From JBBRLA01 sp038231615 (GTDB lineage Bacteria; Myxococcota_A; Polyangia; Palsa-1104; JAEUJZ01), in contig JBBRLA010000033.1 of NCBI GenBank assembly GCA_038231615.1, positions 1 to 24,640 on the forward strand: 24,640 nucleotides of DNA, in the 5' to 3' direction. This document shows, piece after piece, positions 14,162 to 21,969 of the stretch. The notes below the pieces were generated by a model, which did not search any database, was not told the origin of the DNA, and saw nothing but the letters and a program-made list of their open reading frames with translations. Position numbers and translations under genes: made by a program. How positions within the stretch are numbered: the first letter of the stretch is position 1; each line of letters begins with the position of its first letter.

Positions 14162-15414
14162 CACTCGTTCTCCCCGGCGGCGATCGGCGCCGGCCGCCGC
14201 ACCTGCACCTCGTCACTTATCGCCGACGTGCTGCGCGCTTGATGATAAGCCACGTCGCGCAGCGTGCGCAGCGTCGCCACTGCCCAGGCCCGCGCCGGAC
14301 GCAGCGTGGCGACCATCTCGCGCCCCGTCTCGATCTCCCGTTCGGTCAGGTGGCGCTTGAACCGGCTCACTCCGCCGAGCGGGTCCCCGGGGCCGCCTAC
14401 CGTCACCCCCCCCAGGTCCATGGCCAGCGAGCCGTGCCCCCGCGCCCACAGAAAGAGTTCCCAGAGCAGCCAGTAGTTGAAGGGCAGCCTGCGCAACTCC
14501 GGGTCCGTCCGCGAGCCCGCCGAGGTGTACTCCGCGACCGTGCCGTGGCGACAAGCGCTGGCGAAGGCCAGCAGCTGGTCCGGCCGGTCGCGTAGAAAAA
14601 GGCCCATCACCCGCAAGAGGTCCGGCCGCTCCCGCGCCACCGTGAAGAGCGTCTCCCATTCCATCAGCCGGCTCTCCCCGCCGGTGCGACCCACCGCCGC
14701 CCGCGACGCCTCCTGACAAGCCCCGGCGTAGCGCGCGTCGTCGAGCACCCGCAGTTCCACCTCGTGCTTGGTGCGCGCCTTGATCTTGCGCCGCAGCTGC
14801 TGCCCCATGGAAAGGAGGCTCGCCTCCGGCTCCGGCCGCAGGTCGTAAAGCGGCGTGCGAGTAATTCCCTCCGGCTCGCTGAGCAGGTAGCCGCACAGGC
14901 GGGCACGGTCCTCGAAGTCCCGCAGGTCCCGGGCCCGCGGGCGCCGCGGCTGCAAGCGCAGGGTCAGCAGATCTGTGTGCTCCCGGCAAAGCTGCCGCAA
15001 AAGGTCCAGTCCCGCCAATTCCTCCTCACCATTTTTCGCCGGGCCGAGCCGGGTGGCGAAGCCATGGGCGATGCGCAGGGGCGGGCGCGATCGGTGGACA
15101 AACACCGCCGCCTGCATCGCCGGCCCCCCGGCGGGGTCCCGGGACTGCATCAGCACGAACTCCCGGCGCACATGGCGCAGCCAGGCGTGGCGCTGATGCA
15201 GCGGCAGCTCCAGCGTCGTGGCGGCAGGCGCCGGATCGCCGGGGTCGGACTCCTGCGCCGGAGCGGGCAGGGCCAGCAGCGCATCCTCGAAGGCCGCGGT
15301 CTCCGGGTCCAGCCGGTTGGTGAAGCGCACCGCCCGTCCCGAGAGCACAAGCCGCTGGTCGATGGGTCGTTCCGGTGGCCGTTCCCGACCCAGGTCGAAT
15401 GGAAAGAGCCTCAC
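14161..15414 (-). CDS. FemAB-like (double-GNAT) transferase
   Basis: 417 residues from GTG 15414, which overlaps the VOC stop as GTGA; no ATG lies near it. The frame runs 85 codons further upstream inside the VOC gene, but there it is Gly/Arg/Ala low-complexity shadow. The second half carries FemAB/GNAT-6 features: LRRKIKARTKHEVELRVLDD (helix then strand), WETLFTVARERPDLLRVMGL, a core strand LLAFASACRHGTVAEYTSAG, then LPFNYWLLWELFLWARGHGS followed by AMDLGGVTVGGPGDPLGGVSRFKRHL, matching the family's 'l.WeaikwAkerGy..yDlgGv...glyrFKr.F'. FemAB enzymes add aminoacyl groups from tRNA; relatives in polysaccharide clusters may use other donors. In this operon an acyl-ACP donor is possible. I do not recognise a closer subfamily. 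Confidence 0.72.
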   Translation of the reverse strand: MRLFPFDLGRERPPERPIDQRLVLSGRAVRFTNRLDPETAAFEDALLALPAPAQESDPGDPAPAATTLELPLHQRHAWLRHVRREFVLMQSRDPAGGPAMQAAVFVHRSRPPLRIAHGFATRLGPAKNGEEELAGLDLLRQLCREHTDLLTLRLQPRRPRARDLRDFEDRARLCGYLLSEPEGITRTPLYDLRPEPEASLLSMGQQLRRKIKARTKHEVELRVLDDARYAGACQEASRAAVGRTGGESRLMEWETLFTVARERPDLLRVMGLFLRDRPDQLLAFASACRHGTVAEYTSAGSRTDPELRRLPFNYWLLWELFLWARGHGSLAMDLGGVTVGGPGDPLGGVSRFKRHLTEREIETGREMVATLRPARAWAVATLRTLRDVAYHQARSTSAISDEVQVRRPAPIAAGENE

Positions 15415-15899
15415 GCCGTCACCTCCAGGAACTCCACCAGCCGCCCCGATCGCCGGAACACGAATGCGATCCGCCGCCCGAACGCCGCCGCCATCACCGG
15501 CTGGCACACCACCTGCGCCCCGCGCTCCCGCTCCCCGTCCAGCACCGACTCCAGCGTTCCGTCGCCCGGTTCCAGCTCGTAGCACACATGGTCCAGACCC
15601 CCGCCCCGGGACAACCGCGCCCGCAGCGGCGAATCCTCCACATCGCCCAGCGGCGCCACCAGCTCCCACACCTCGCCGCTCTTCGGCTCGCGGAAGAACT
15701 GCACCACCACCCGCTGCACAGGGTCCTCGATCGGCCCCCCTTCACTCAGACCCCCCTCACTCAGACCCCCCTCACTCGGCCCCCCTTCGCGCGGCCCCCC
15801 TTCGATCGGCCCCCCCTGGGCCACCGCTCCCTCGGCCTGGAAGCGCCGGGCCGTGAGCGCCAGCGTCCGGGTCACGTAGCCTAGATGATGCAGCCTCAT
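15411..15899 (-). CDS. VOC-family protein (glyoxalase/methylmalonyl-CoA epimerase-like) with in-frame repeat
   Basis: 162 residues from ATG 15899, which overlaps the GNAT stop (ATGA). Glyoxalase/VOC features: an opening HHLGYVTRTL (His5 as likely metal ligand), VQRVVVQFF and WELVAPLGDVEDSPLRARL as in epimerase-like members, LDHVCYEL (His104) and a final LVEFLEV with the expected Glu. So the metal site looks intact. Residues 29-58 are six copies of a 5-residue repeat (GG-P/L-x-E). The last copy leads directly into EDPVQRV, where relatives also have a 'P(I/V)xDP(I/V)Q' segment, so the repeat seems to have grown from native sequence. In this operon it may isomerise or modify an acyl group on the ACP. 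VOC proteins also occur in O-antigen and lipid-modification loci. Confidence 0.8.
   Translation of the reverse strand: MRLHHLGYVTRTLALTARRFQAEGAVAQGGPIEGGPREGGPSEGGLSEGGLSEGGPIEDPVQRVVVQFFREPKSGEVWELVAPLGDVEDSPLRARLSRGGGLDHVCYELEPGDGTLESVLDGERERGAQVVCQPVMAAAFGRRIAFVFRRSGRLVEFLEVTA
15726..15815 (-). repeat. 15-bp in-frame tandem repeat, six copies
   Basis: Six consecutive 15-bp units (15726-15740 to 15801-15815), on the minus strand GGGGGKCYG plus a variable codon and GAR, encode GGPIE, GGPRE, GGPSE, GGLSE, GGLSE, GGPIE in order of translation. The G-run favours slippage; the period of 15 keeps the VOC frame. Confidence 0.92.
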
Positions 15900-16753
15900 G
15901 CCATCCCCTGATTCATCGGCCCCGCCACCGGTGGGATCGGCAGCAGAAGCTCGCTGGTCCGCAGCATCACCCACGTCCGCGATTCCATCGGCCCGTCCCA
16001 GTGCAGCCACTTCAGCCCCGGCACCAGCACCCCGGTGAACACCCCCACCCGCCGGAACCCCAGCCGTTCGTGCAAAAGCACCGACCGATCGTTTACGTGG
16101 CGCACCAGGCACTGCACCCGCTGCGCCCCCTGGTTCAGGAACAGGTCCTGCAACGCCGTCTGGAACACCTTCACGAACACTCCCGAAGCCCGCGCCTCCA
16201 TCGTCGCCGCCGCCGCGTAGGCCCAGAAGCAGTCCCGGGACAGCTCGAAGCTCGCGTAGATCGCCTGATCCTCCTGGAAGGGATGCGGCCCCCGGTGGAA
16301 CCACACATGGCACAGCACCTGCCCCCCGAGCTGCCCGACGAACACCACGTCCCCCCGGTCGAAGCGCTCCCGCACCAGCAGCGGGTCGGTCCGCTCCACC
16401 TCGCAGATCCCGTCGAGGTCCCCCAGGTCCCCCTGCCGCACCACCAGGTCCCGCAGCCCGCGCATCACCTTGGGCGGGGCCTGCACCTCATAGGCGACCT
16501 GCCGCGACACCGTCAGGTGCTCGTTCAGTCGCACCCCCGAGAGCACCCGCTGCGTCACCAGCACCGCCTTGTCCGCGACCGAGTAGTCCGCCCGGCGAAG
16601 CTGCGAAAGCAGCACCGTCAGCTTGGCCTTCATCGAGGGACGCCCCGGCGGATGCTCCGCGTGGGCTGCTTTTGAATCGGGACTTTCCTTCGGTTCCTCC
16701 GTGCCCAGACCCAGGCTCCGGGTCAACAGGTGAAGCGACTCGCGCACGTTCAT
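15896..16753 (-). CDS. GNAT-family acetyl/acyltransferase
   Basis: 285 residues from ATG 16753, which overlaps the FkbH stop. The first ~45 residues are polar and probably disordered (EEPKESPDSKAAHAEHPPGR). A helical region around 45-95 (MKAKLTVLLSQLRRADYSVADKAVLVTQ) is followed by a GNAT fold: VRQGDLGDLDGICEVERTDPLLVRERFDRGDVVFVGQLGGQVLCHVWFH (strands 1-4), VFVKVFQTALQDLFLNQGAQRVQCLVRHVNDRSVLLHERLGFRRVGVFTGV. The last part is the classic 'N..s...ye..GF...g' C-terminal motif of GNATs. The pyrophosphate-binding loop (Q/RxxGxG/A) is not obvious, so the donor may not be acetyl-CoA. Coupling to ACP and FkbH suggests an acyl-ACP donor; that is inference. Confidence 0.8.
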   Translation of the reverse strand: MNVRESLHLLTRSLGLGTEEPKESPDSKAAHAEHPPGRPSMKAKLTVLLSQLRRADYSVADKAVLVTQRVLSGVRLNEHLTVSRQVAYEVQAPPKVMRGLRDLVVRQGDLGDLDGICEVERTDPLLVRERFDRGDVVFVGQLGGQVLCHVWFHRGPHPFQEDQAIYASFELSRDCFWAYAAAATMEARASGVFVKVFQTALQDLFLNQGAQRVQCLVRHVNDRSVLLHERLGFRRVGVFTGVLVPGLKWLHWDGPMESRTWVMLRTSELLLPIPPVAGPMNQGMA

Positions 16754-18642
16754 GATCGTTCTCCGCCCTCAAGTAAGCCTGAATCCTGCCCCGCCGCCGT
16801 CGCGGTCAGAGTGATGTGAGGCACGTCCAGCGACGCCCCCAACAAGGCCAGGTCCGGGAGCACCCAGGCATCTCCCTCGCCCTTGTGAAATCCATGTCCA
16901 GCCAAAAACCCCGCCGCCGGAGCATTCTTCGCCGTCGGCACAAAGCGCCCGATGAGCGGCCCGCCTCCCAGCGCCAGCAGGTCCGCCACCGCCGCCTTCA
17001 GGAACGCCGTTTCCACCCCCCGCCCCAGCACCCTGCACGAGAGCAGCAGCGTATCGATCGCGAAGTGCGAAGCAAAGCGCCCCTGCTCTTCAATGAAGAG
17101 CACCCCGGTCAGGCCGTAGTCGCCGAAGCGATCGCTGACCTCCAGCACGTACAGCCGGTACGCCGGGTCCTGCCGCAGCGCCTCTACCTCCGCCTCGGTG
17201 CGGCGCACGGTGGTCAGGTTGAACTGGTTGGTCTTCTGCGTCAGTTGCGCCGCCCGCGGCACGTCCGCCGCCAAAAGGGGCCGCACCGTCACCTTCAGCT
17301 CCAGCGAGGCCAGATACGCCTTCAGGCTGGCCGGGTCACTCTCGGCACTGCCGTCGGGTGCCGACTCCCGGGCCTCCGTGCGGCGGCGTTCGGCGGCGTA
17401 CTGATCGGCGCGCAGGCGGTCCTCCGCGGTCAGCGTCATCCGGTCCAGCACCGCCACCCCCCGCAGCGCCGTCACGAAGTGCGCCGGGTCCTTCGGCAGT
17501 TCCACCACCGTCACCTCCGGCAGCATCCGCCGGACCTCCTCGCACTCCGTGGGGCTGTCGTCGATGAACACCAGGCTGGAAAGCCCCAGCGAGAGTTCCT
17601 TCGCCAGTTGCCGCAGCGACTCCGACTTGGACTGCCAGCCGATGCGCCACGCCGACAGGTGCTCCCGCCGCAGGCGCATCCCCGGGTGGCGGTCGAAGAT
17701 CTCGAAGGCGTCCGCCTCGTTGTTCTTGCTGGCGATGCACAAAAGCACCCCCTGCCGCCGCAACTGCAAAAGCGCCTCCTGGAACGCCCCGTACGCCGCC
17801 CCCGGCCCGGACTCCGAAAGCACGATCCCGTGGAGGCCGTCCTCCCCGACAATCCCGCCCCACAACGTGTTGTCCAGGTCCAGCACCGCCACCTTGGCCG
17901 GCGACACGAAGAGCGGCGCCACCGCCCGCGAGAGCGCCTGGCCCAGGTGCCGCAGCATCCCCTCCGAGAACGGGCACCGCGACAAATAAAACAGCCGATC
18001 GTCATACGCCGCCGCCGTGCCCACCGTCCCCACCGCCCCGGCCAGGTCGAAAAGCCGCGTCCGCGACGAGGCCCGCGCGTGCTGCCACAGGCGCAGGTTC
18101 AGTTCGGCCCGCAGGTGCTCCTGCGACGCCCCGTGGCTGGCGTCCAGCACCCCCAGCGGCAGCGTCCGTGCCGGCGGCAGCGTCCCGCAAAGCAAAAGCC
18201 CCGCCGTGCCCCGCTCGAACTCGCCCAGGGCCGCTGCCAGGCGATCGACCTCCTTCAGCGCCTGCTGCCGGGCGCCGTCCACCTCGGCAGGGAAAAGTTC
18301 CGCCAGGGTGCGCAACGCCGCCGGGCACAGCTCTTCAAGGCGGGGCAGCACGATTGTGACTTGCGCCAGCCCCCCCGCCGCCCGCACCGGCGAGGCCGGG
18401 TCCAAAAGCGACTGGTAGATCTGGTTAAAAGGCGCCACCTGGAAGTGTGCCAGAAGCCCGCGCCGTGCCAGAAAGCAGCCCAGGTAGGGCACGAGCGGCT
18501 CGACGGTGAAGCTGGCCACGATCGCCACCGCTATCGGCCGCAGGGCCGTCGGGCCGTCGGCTTCGCTCTGCGGTCCTTCCGCCAGTTGCCGCCAGCCAGC
18601 GACGAAGGCGCGGGCCGGGGAGGTCGAGGTCGGCAGCTCCAT
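16750..18642 (-). CDS. FkbH-like protein (HAD-IIIC phosphatase domain, glyceryl-ACP formation)
   Basis: 630 residues. It has three parts. An N-terminal region (~35-240) has SFTVEPLVPYLGCFLARRGL and NQIYQSLLDP, as in other FkbH proteins. The HAD-IIIC core at ~250-400 has the nucleophile motif VLDLDNTLWGG (Asp255/Asp257), LCIASKNN (motif II) and LVFIDDSPTECEEVR (motif III). A C-terminal GNAT-like domain follows with QLTQKTNQFNLTTVRRTEAEV and LSCRVLGRGVETAFL, both highly characteristic. FkbH enzymes take 1,3-bisphosphoglycerate, dephosphorylate it and load D-glyceryl onto an ACP. The ACP gene sits directly upstream with overlapping stop and start (TGATG), so the pair is a natural unit. The start is ATG 18642; a GTG one codon earlier is also possible. 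All key residues are present. Confidence 0.93.
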   Translation of the reverse strand: MELPTSTSPARAFVAGWRQLAEGPQSEADGPTALRPIAVAIVASFTVEPLVPYLGCFLARRGLLAHFQVAPFNQIYQSLLDPASPVRAAGGLAQVTIVLPRLEELCPAALRTLAELFPAEVDGARQQALKEVDRLAAALGEFERGTAGLLLCGTLPPARTLPLGVLDASHGASQEHLRAELNLRLWQHARASSRTRLFDLAGAVGTVGTAAAYDDRLFYLSRCPFSEGMLRHLGQALSRAVAPLFVSPAKVAVLDLDNTLWGGIVGEDGLHGIVLSESGPGAAYGAFQEALLQLRRQGVLLCIASKNNEADAFEIFDRHPGMRLRREHLSAWRIGWQSKSESLRQLAKELSLGLSSLVFIDDSPTECEEVRRMLPEVTVVELPKDPAHFVTALRGVAVLDRMTLTAEDRLRADQYAAERRRTEARESAPDGSAESDPASLKAYLASLELKVTVRPLLAADVPRAAQLTQKTNQFNLTTVRRTEAEVEALRQDPAYRLYVLEVSDRFGDYGLTGVLFIEEQGRFASHFAIDTLLLSCRVLGRGVETAFLKAAVADLLALGGGPLIGRFVPTAKNAPAAGFLAGHGFHKGEGDAWVLPDLALLGASLDVPHITLTATAAGQDSGLLEGGERS

Positions 18643-18944
18643 CACGCACGTCCCGCGGAGTGGACCTTCGCCGCGTCGTCGTCCTTTGGCGAAGCGCCGC
18701 CGATCCCTTGCTCGCAGAGGAAGCGTTCGATGTCGCCCAGCGAGTGCAGCCGCAGGACGTCCTGGGTATTGATGATGACCCCGAACTCCTCTTCCAGAGA
18801 GGTGATCAGACTCAGGTTGGCGACCGAGTCCCAGCCCGGGGTGGTCTGCTGATTCGAGTGGCGATCAAGCCGGGCCGCCTTGGCGCCCGTAATGTCGCTG
18901 AGGAGTGCCTTGAGGCGGTCGAGCAAAGGAGGAGCTTCAGCCAT
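18642..18944 (-). CDS. Acyl carrier protein
   Basis: 100 residues, a stand-alone ACP. Helix 1 is LLDRLKALLSDITGA, followed by a loop and TTPGWDSVANLSLITSLEEEFGVIINTQD. The phosphopantetheine attachment Ser is Ser40 in WDSVANL, an acceptable variant of DSL. Helices 3-4 are VLRLHSLGDIERFLCEQ. A polar tail of ~20 residues (ASPKDDDAAKVHSAGRA) extends beyond the usual length. It is the first gene of the six-gene operon and most likely carries the glyceryl unit made by the FkbH protein. No Shine-Dalgarno precedes the ATG, and a promoter abuts the start, so the message may be leaderless. Confidence 0.92.
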   Translation of the reverse strand: MAEAPPLLDRLKALLSDITGAKAARLDRHSNQQTTPGWDSVANLSLITSLEEEFGVIINTQDVLRLHSLGDIERFLCEQGIGGASPKDDDAAKVHSAGRA

Positions 18945-18949
18945 GTTCT

Positions 18950-18980
18950 ATGTTATGGGCTGCGATAGGTGTCCAGTCAA
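18950..18980 (-). promoter_or_regulatory. Likely promoter of the ACP/FkbH operon (predicts a leaderless mRNA)
   Basis: On the minus strand, TTGACT (18980-18975) is followed after 17 bases by CATAAC (18957-18952), or after 19 by TAACAT (18955-18950). Transcription would start about 7 bases on, within a base or two of the ACP ATG at 18944. Confidence 0.45.
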
Positions 18981-19072
18981 TGTTCTGCTCATCGGACGGT
19001 GTAAAGAGCGGCACAGGGCGGCGCCAGGGGCCGATTTGCCCTCCCGATCAGGCACTGAGGCGGTCCCCCCCC

Positions 19073-21760
19073 TTAGATCCACTTGCGCGAAAGGAGCCAC
19101 ATTTTCACTGCCTGCGTCAGCCCCACGTAGCACAGGAGCGTCAGCAAGAGCAGCGGCCAGTAAAGTCGCGGCAGGGTCGAGAAGCCGAGATACGCGCCCA
19201 GGGGCGAAAAGGGGATGGCGACCCCGATCGCCATGACCGCCAGGCTCATCACCATCACCGTTCGTGAGGCCCGGCTTTGTAAAAAGGGGATCTTGTTGGT
19301 CCGAATGATGTGGATGATCAGCGTCTGCGTCAGCAAGCTCTCGACGAACCAGCCGGTCTGAAAGAGGCTCGCGCTGTGGGCTGCCGCCTGCGGCGTCGCG
19401 GTGTCCCAGCACCCGAAAACGTAAAGCATGATGAGGTAGGTCGAGTAGTCGAAGATCGAGGAGCAGGGGCCGATAAAAAGAATAAAGCGGACCAGCGCCT
19501 GGATGTTCCACGGGCGCGGCCGCTGGATCTGCTCCGGGTCCACCGCGTCGGTCGGCACGGCGGTCTGACCGATGTCGTAGAGCAGGTTGTTGGCCAGAAT
19601 TTGGATCGGCAGCATCGGCAGGTAGGGCACGAAAAGGCTGGCCCCCAGCACGCTGAACATGTTGCCGAAGTTGCTCGACGCCCCCATGCGGACGTACTTG
19701 CTGATATTGGCGAAGACCTTGCGGCCCTCCAGCACCCCCTCGTCCAGCACCAGCAGCGACCGCTCCAGCAAAATCATGTCGGCGGATTCCTTGGCAATGT
19801 CCACCGCGGTATCGACGCTGATGCCCACGTCGGCAGAATGCAGCGCGGGGGCGTCGTTGATGCCATCGCCCATATAACCCACCGTGTGCTTGCGAGACAT
19901 GAGGGCCTGGATGATGCGCTGCTTGTGTGCCGGCGAGACGCGGGCGAAAAGGGTCGCCTTCTCTGCCGCATCGGCCAGTTCCTCATCGTTCATTTTCTCG
20001 ACCGCGCCGCCCAGGACCACCCGATCCCCATCCACGCAAAGCCCGACCTCCTTGCATACCTTGCGGGCCACCAGGTCGTTGTCTCCCGTCAGCACCTTGA
20101 CCGCCACGCCGTGGTCTTGCAGGGCCTTGATGGCCGCGGTCGCGGTGTCCTTGGGAGGGTCCAGGAACGCCGCGTAGCCCCGCAAGATCAGGTCGCACTC
20201 ATCGGCCTTGCCGTAAGGCGTTGAGTCGCCCGCGACGGTCCCGCGCGGCTCCACGTCCTTGGTGGCAATGGCCAGGACGCGGAACCCATCGGTGCTCAGC
20301 CGTTCGTACTCCTTCTGTAGGGCCTCGATGTGCCGGTGGTCCATCGGAAGCAGCGTTTTGTCGAGTTCGAAACTCGCGCAGCGCGGGAAGATCGCCTCGG
20401 GGGCGCCCTTGGAGATGATGCGGTCTTGGCCCTCGGGAGTACGGATGACGACCGACATGATGCGCCGCTCGAAATCGAAGGGAATCTCGTCGACCTTCTG
20501 CATCTCCGGGATGCGCGCGTGCGCGTGGGTCTCCTCGTGCGCCAGCACCGCGCGGTCCAGGACGTTTTTCAGGCCGGTCTGAAAGTGGCTGTTCGTATAC
20601 ACCAGCGCCAGCACATCTTCGCTCTCGCGCAGCGCCACGTCGCAGTGCCGTTCCAAGATCACCTGGTCCATGGTCAGCGTGCCCGTCTTGTCGGTGCACA
20701 GCACGTCCATCGCCCCCAGGTTCTGGATCGCATTGAGCCGCTTGACGATGACCTTCTTTCGGCCCATCGCGACCGCGCCCTTGGACAGGCACACGGTCAC
20801 GATCATCGGCAGCATTTCCGGCGTCAGGCCCACCGCCACCGCCACGGCGAAGAAGAAGGCCTGGGACCAGTTGCCCTTGGTCAGGCCGTTGATGATGAAC
20901 ACCAGGGGCACCATCACCAGCATGAAGCGCAGAAGCAGCCAGGTGAAGCTGGCGATGTCGCGATCGAAGGCCGTTTGGGTGGGTTGGCCGGCGCCAGCGA
21001 TTGAAAGGGACTGGGCCATGCCGCCCAGGTAGGTGTCCTTCCCCGTCGCGACGACCACCGCCACGGCCGAGCCGCTCTCGATGCTGGTACCCAAAAAAGC
21101 GATGCTGGTCAGTTCCAGCGGTGCACGGGTCGCGGCGGCTTTCTCGACCGCGAATTTTTCCACTGGGAAGCTCTCGCCGGTCAGCGACCCCTGGATCACG
21201 AACAGGTCCTTGGCCTGGACGATGCGCACATCGGCGGGGATCATGTCGCCGGCCGCCAGATGGACCACGTCCCCCGGGACCAGCCGCGCGATGGCGATCT
21301 CCTGCGCCGCGCCGTCTCGAATCACGGTCGCCGTGACCGAGATCATGGCCTTGAGCTTGGCGGCGGCGTGGTCGGCCTTGGCCTCCTGGAAAAGCTTCAG
21401 ACCGACGCTCAGGGCGATCATCAGCAGCATCAGGGTCCCGGCGCGGAAGTCGCGGGTCAGAAACGAAATCAGGGCCAGCACCGCCAGAAGAACGACCAGC
21501 GGATTGAGCACCGCATGCCAGAGCAGCTTGGCAAACCCCGCGCGCTGGTCCCGGGCCAGCACATTGGGTCCATGCTCGGCCAAAAGCGACGCCGCTTCCC
21601 GGGAGGTGAGTCCCCCGGCGCGCGTGGCAAGCCGCGCGTAGACCGCCGCCGAGTCCATCGCCGCCGACTCCACCAAAAGCGGCGACACCCGGATGCTCCC
21701 CGCGGCCGATTGCGCAGCGGTGTTGGTCGGCTGACCCGGGTGTTCTTTCGAGACGCTCAT
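19073..21760 (-). CDS. mgtA: Mg2+-transporting P-type ATPase (MgtA/MgtB type)
   Basis: 895 residues from ATG 21760, close to the family's usual ~900; an upstream in-frame extension to 21877 does not look like the family. P-type ATPase motifs: TGES (194-197, actuator), GLTPEMLPM in membrane helix 4, DKTGT with phosphorylated Asp357, VLTGDND and MGDGINDAPAL (hinge). The C-terminal FDYSTYLIMLYVFGCW and FQTGWFVESLLTQTLIIHIIRT are specific to MgtA/MgtB Mg2+ importers rather than Ca2+ or heavy-metal pumps. It sits in the inner membrane. I see no M-box-like leader in the ~200 bases upstream and no PhoQ-type regulator nearby, so regulation is not evident. It is convergent with nothing and divergent from the ATPase/DUF4276 pair. 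Confidence 0.93.
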   Translation of the reverse strand: MSVSKEHPGQPTNTAAQSAAGSIRVSPLLVESAAMDSAAVYARLATRAGGLTSREAASLLAEHGPNVLARDQRAGFAKLLWHAVLNPLVVLLAVLALISFLTRDFRAGTLMLLMIALSVGLKLFQEAKADHAAAKLKAMISVTATVIRDGAAQEIAIARLVPGDVVHLAAGDMIPADVRIVQAKDLFVIQGSLTGESFPVEKFAVEKAAATRAPLELTSIAFLGTSIESGSAVAVVVATGKDTYLGGMAQSLSIAGAGQPTQTAFDRDIASFTWLLLRFMLVMVPLVFIINGLTKGNWSQAFFFAVAVAVGLTPEMLPMIVTVCLSKGAVAMGRKKVIVKRLNAIQNLGAMDVLCTDKTGTLTMDQVILERHCDVALRESEDVLALVYTNSHFQTGLKNVLDRAVLAHEETHAHARIPEMQKVDEIPFDFERRIMSVVIRTPEGQDRIISKGAPEAIFPRCASFELDKTLLPMDHRHIEALQKEYERLSTDGFRVLAIATKDVEPRGTVAGDSTPYGKADECDLILRGYAAFLDPPKDTATAAIKALQDHGVAVKVLTGDNDLVARKVCKEVGLCVDGDRVVLGGAVEKMNDEELADAAEKATLFARVSPAHKQRIIQALMSRKHTVGYMGDGINDAPALHSADVGISVDTAVDIAKESADMILLERSLLVLDEGVLEGRKVFANISKYVRMGASSNFGNMFSVLGASLFVPYLPMLPIQILANNLLYDIGQTAVPTDAVDPEQIQRPRPWNIQALVRFILFIGPCSSIFDYSTYLIMLYVFGCWDTATPQAAAHSASLFQTGWFVESLLTQTLIIHIIRTNKIPFLQSRASRTVMVMSLAVMAIGVAIPFSPLGAYLGFSTLPRLYWPLLLLTLLCYVGLTQAVKMWLLSRKWI

Positions 21761-21969
21761 GAGCGCAGTGTAGCGTGTTCCGACAACATGGCTGGCCTTT
21801 GATCGCCCTTCGGAGAAGTCGCGCCTGGCCCGCCCGAGGAACACGAGGGGCCCGGTAGCCGGGGAACTGCCAGCCATCCCGTCGCCATTCTGCGTCGGCC
21901 CGCGATCCGGCCGGCGGCGAAAGGCAGGAAAGAGTCGCCAGTGGGCGTCGATTGGTCTAAAACTAGAAG
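21761..21969. other. Divergent intergenic region, mgtA / ATPase gene
   Basis: 209 bases shared by the two divergent genes. I see no confident -35/-10 pair, operator palindrome or riboswitch. The stretch just before the ATPase ATG is locally AT-rich (GGTCTAAAACTAGAAG) and may hold its promoter. Confidence 0.4.

Noticed and set aside
16816..18852. 678-residue open frame on the plus strand
   Set aside because: Antisense to FkbH and ACP, which have clear family motifs; the frame is Arg/His/Gln/Pro-rich low-complexity.
18961..19072. Intrinsic terminator after mgtA
   Set aside because: Only weak G/C-rich pairing (AGGGGC/GCCCT) and no T-run on the minus strand.
21761..21969. M-box or other Mg2+ riboswitch upstream of mgtA
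   Set aside because: No leader with recognisable conserved elements or a terminator hairpin could be found; the region is short and shared with a divergent gene.
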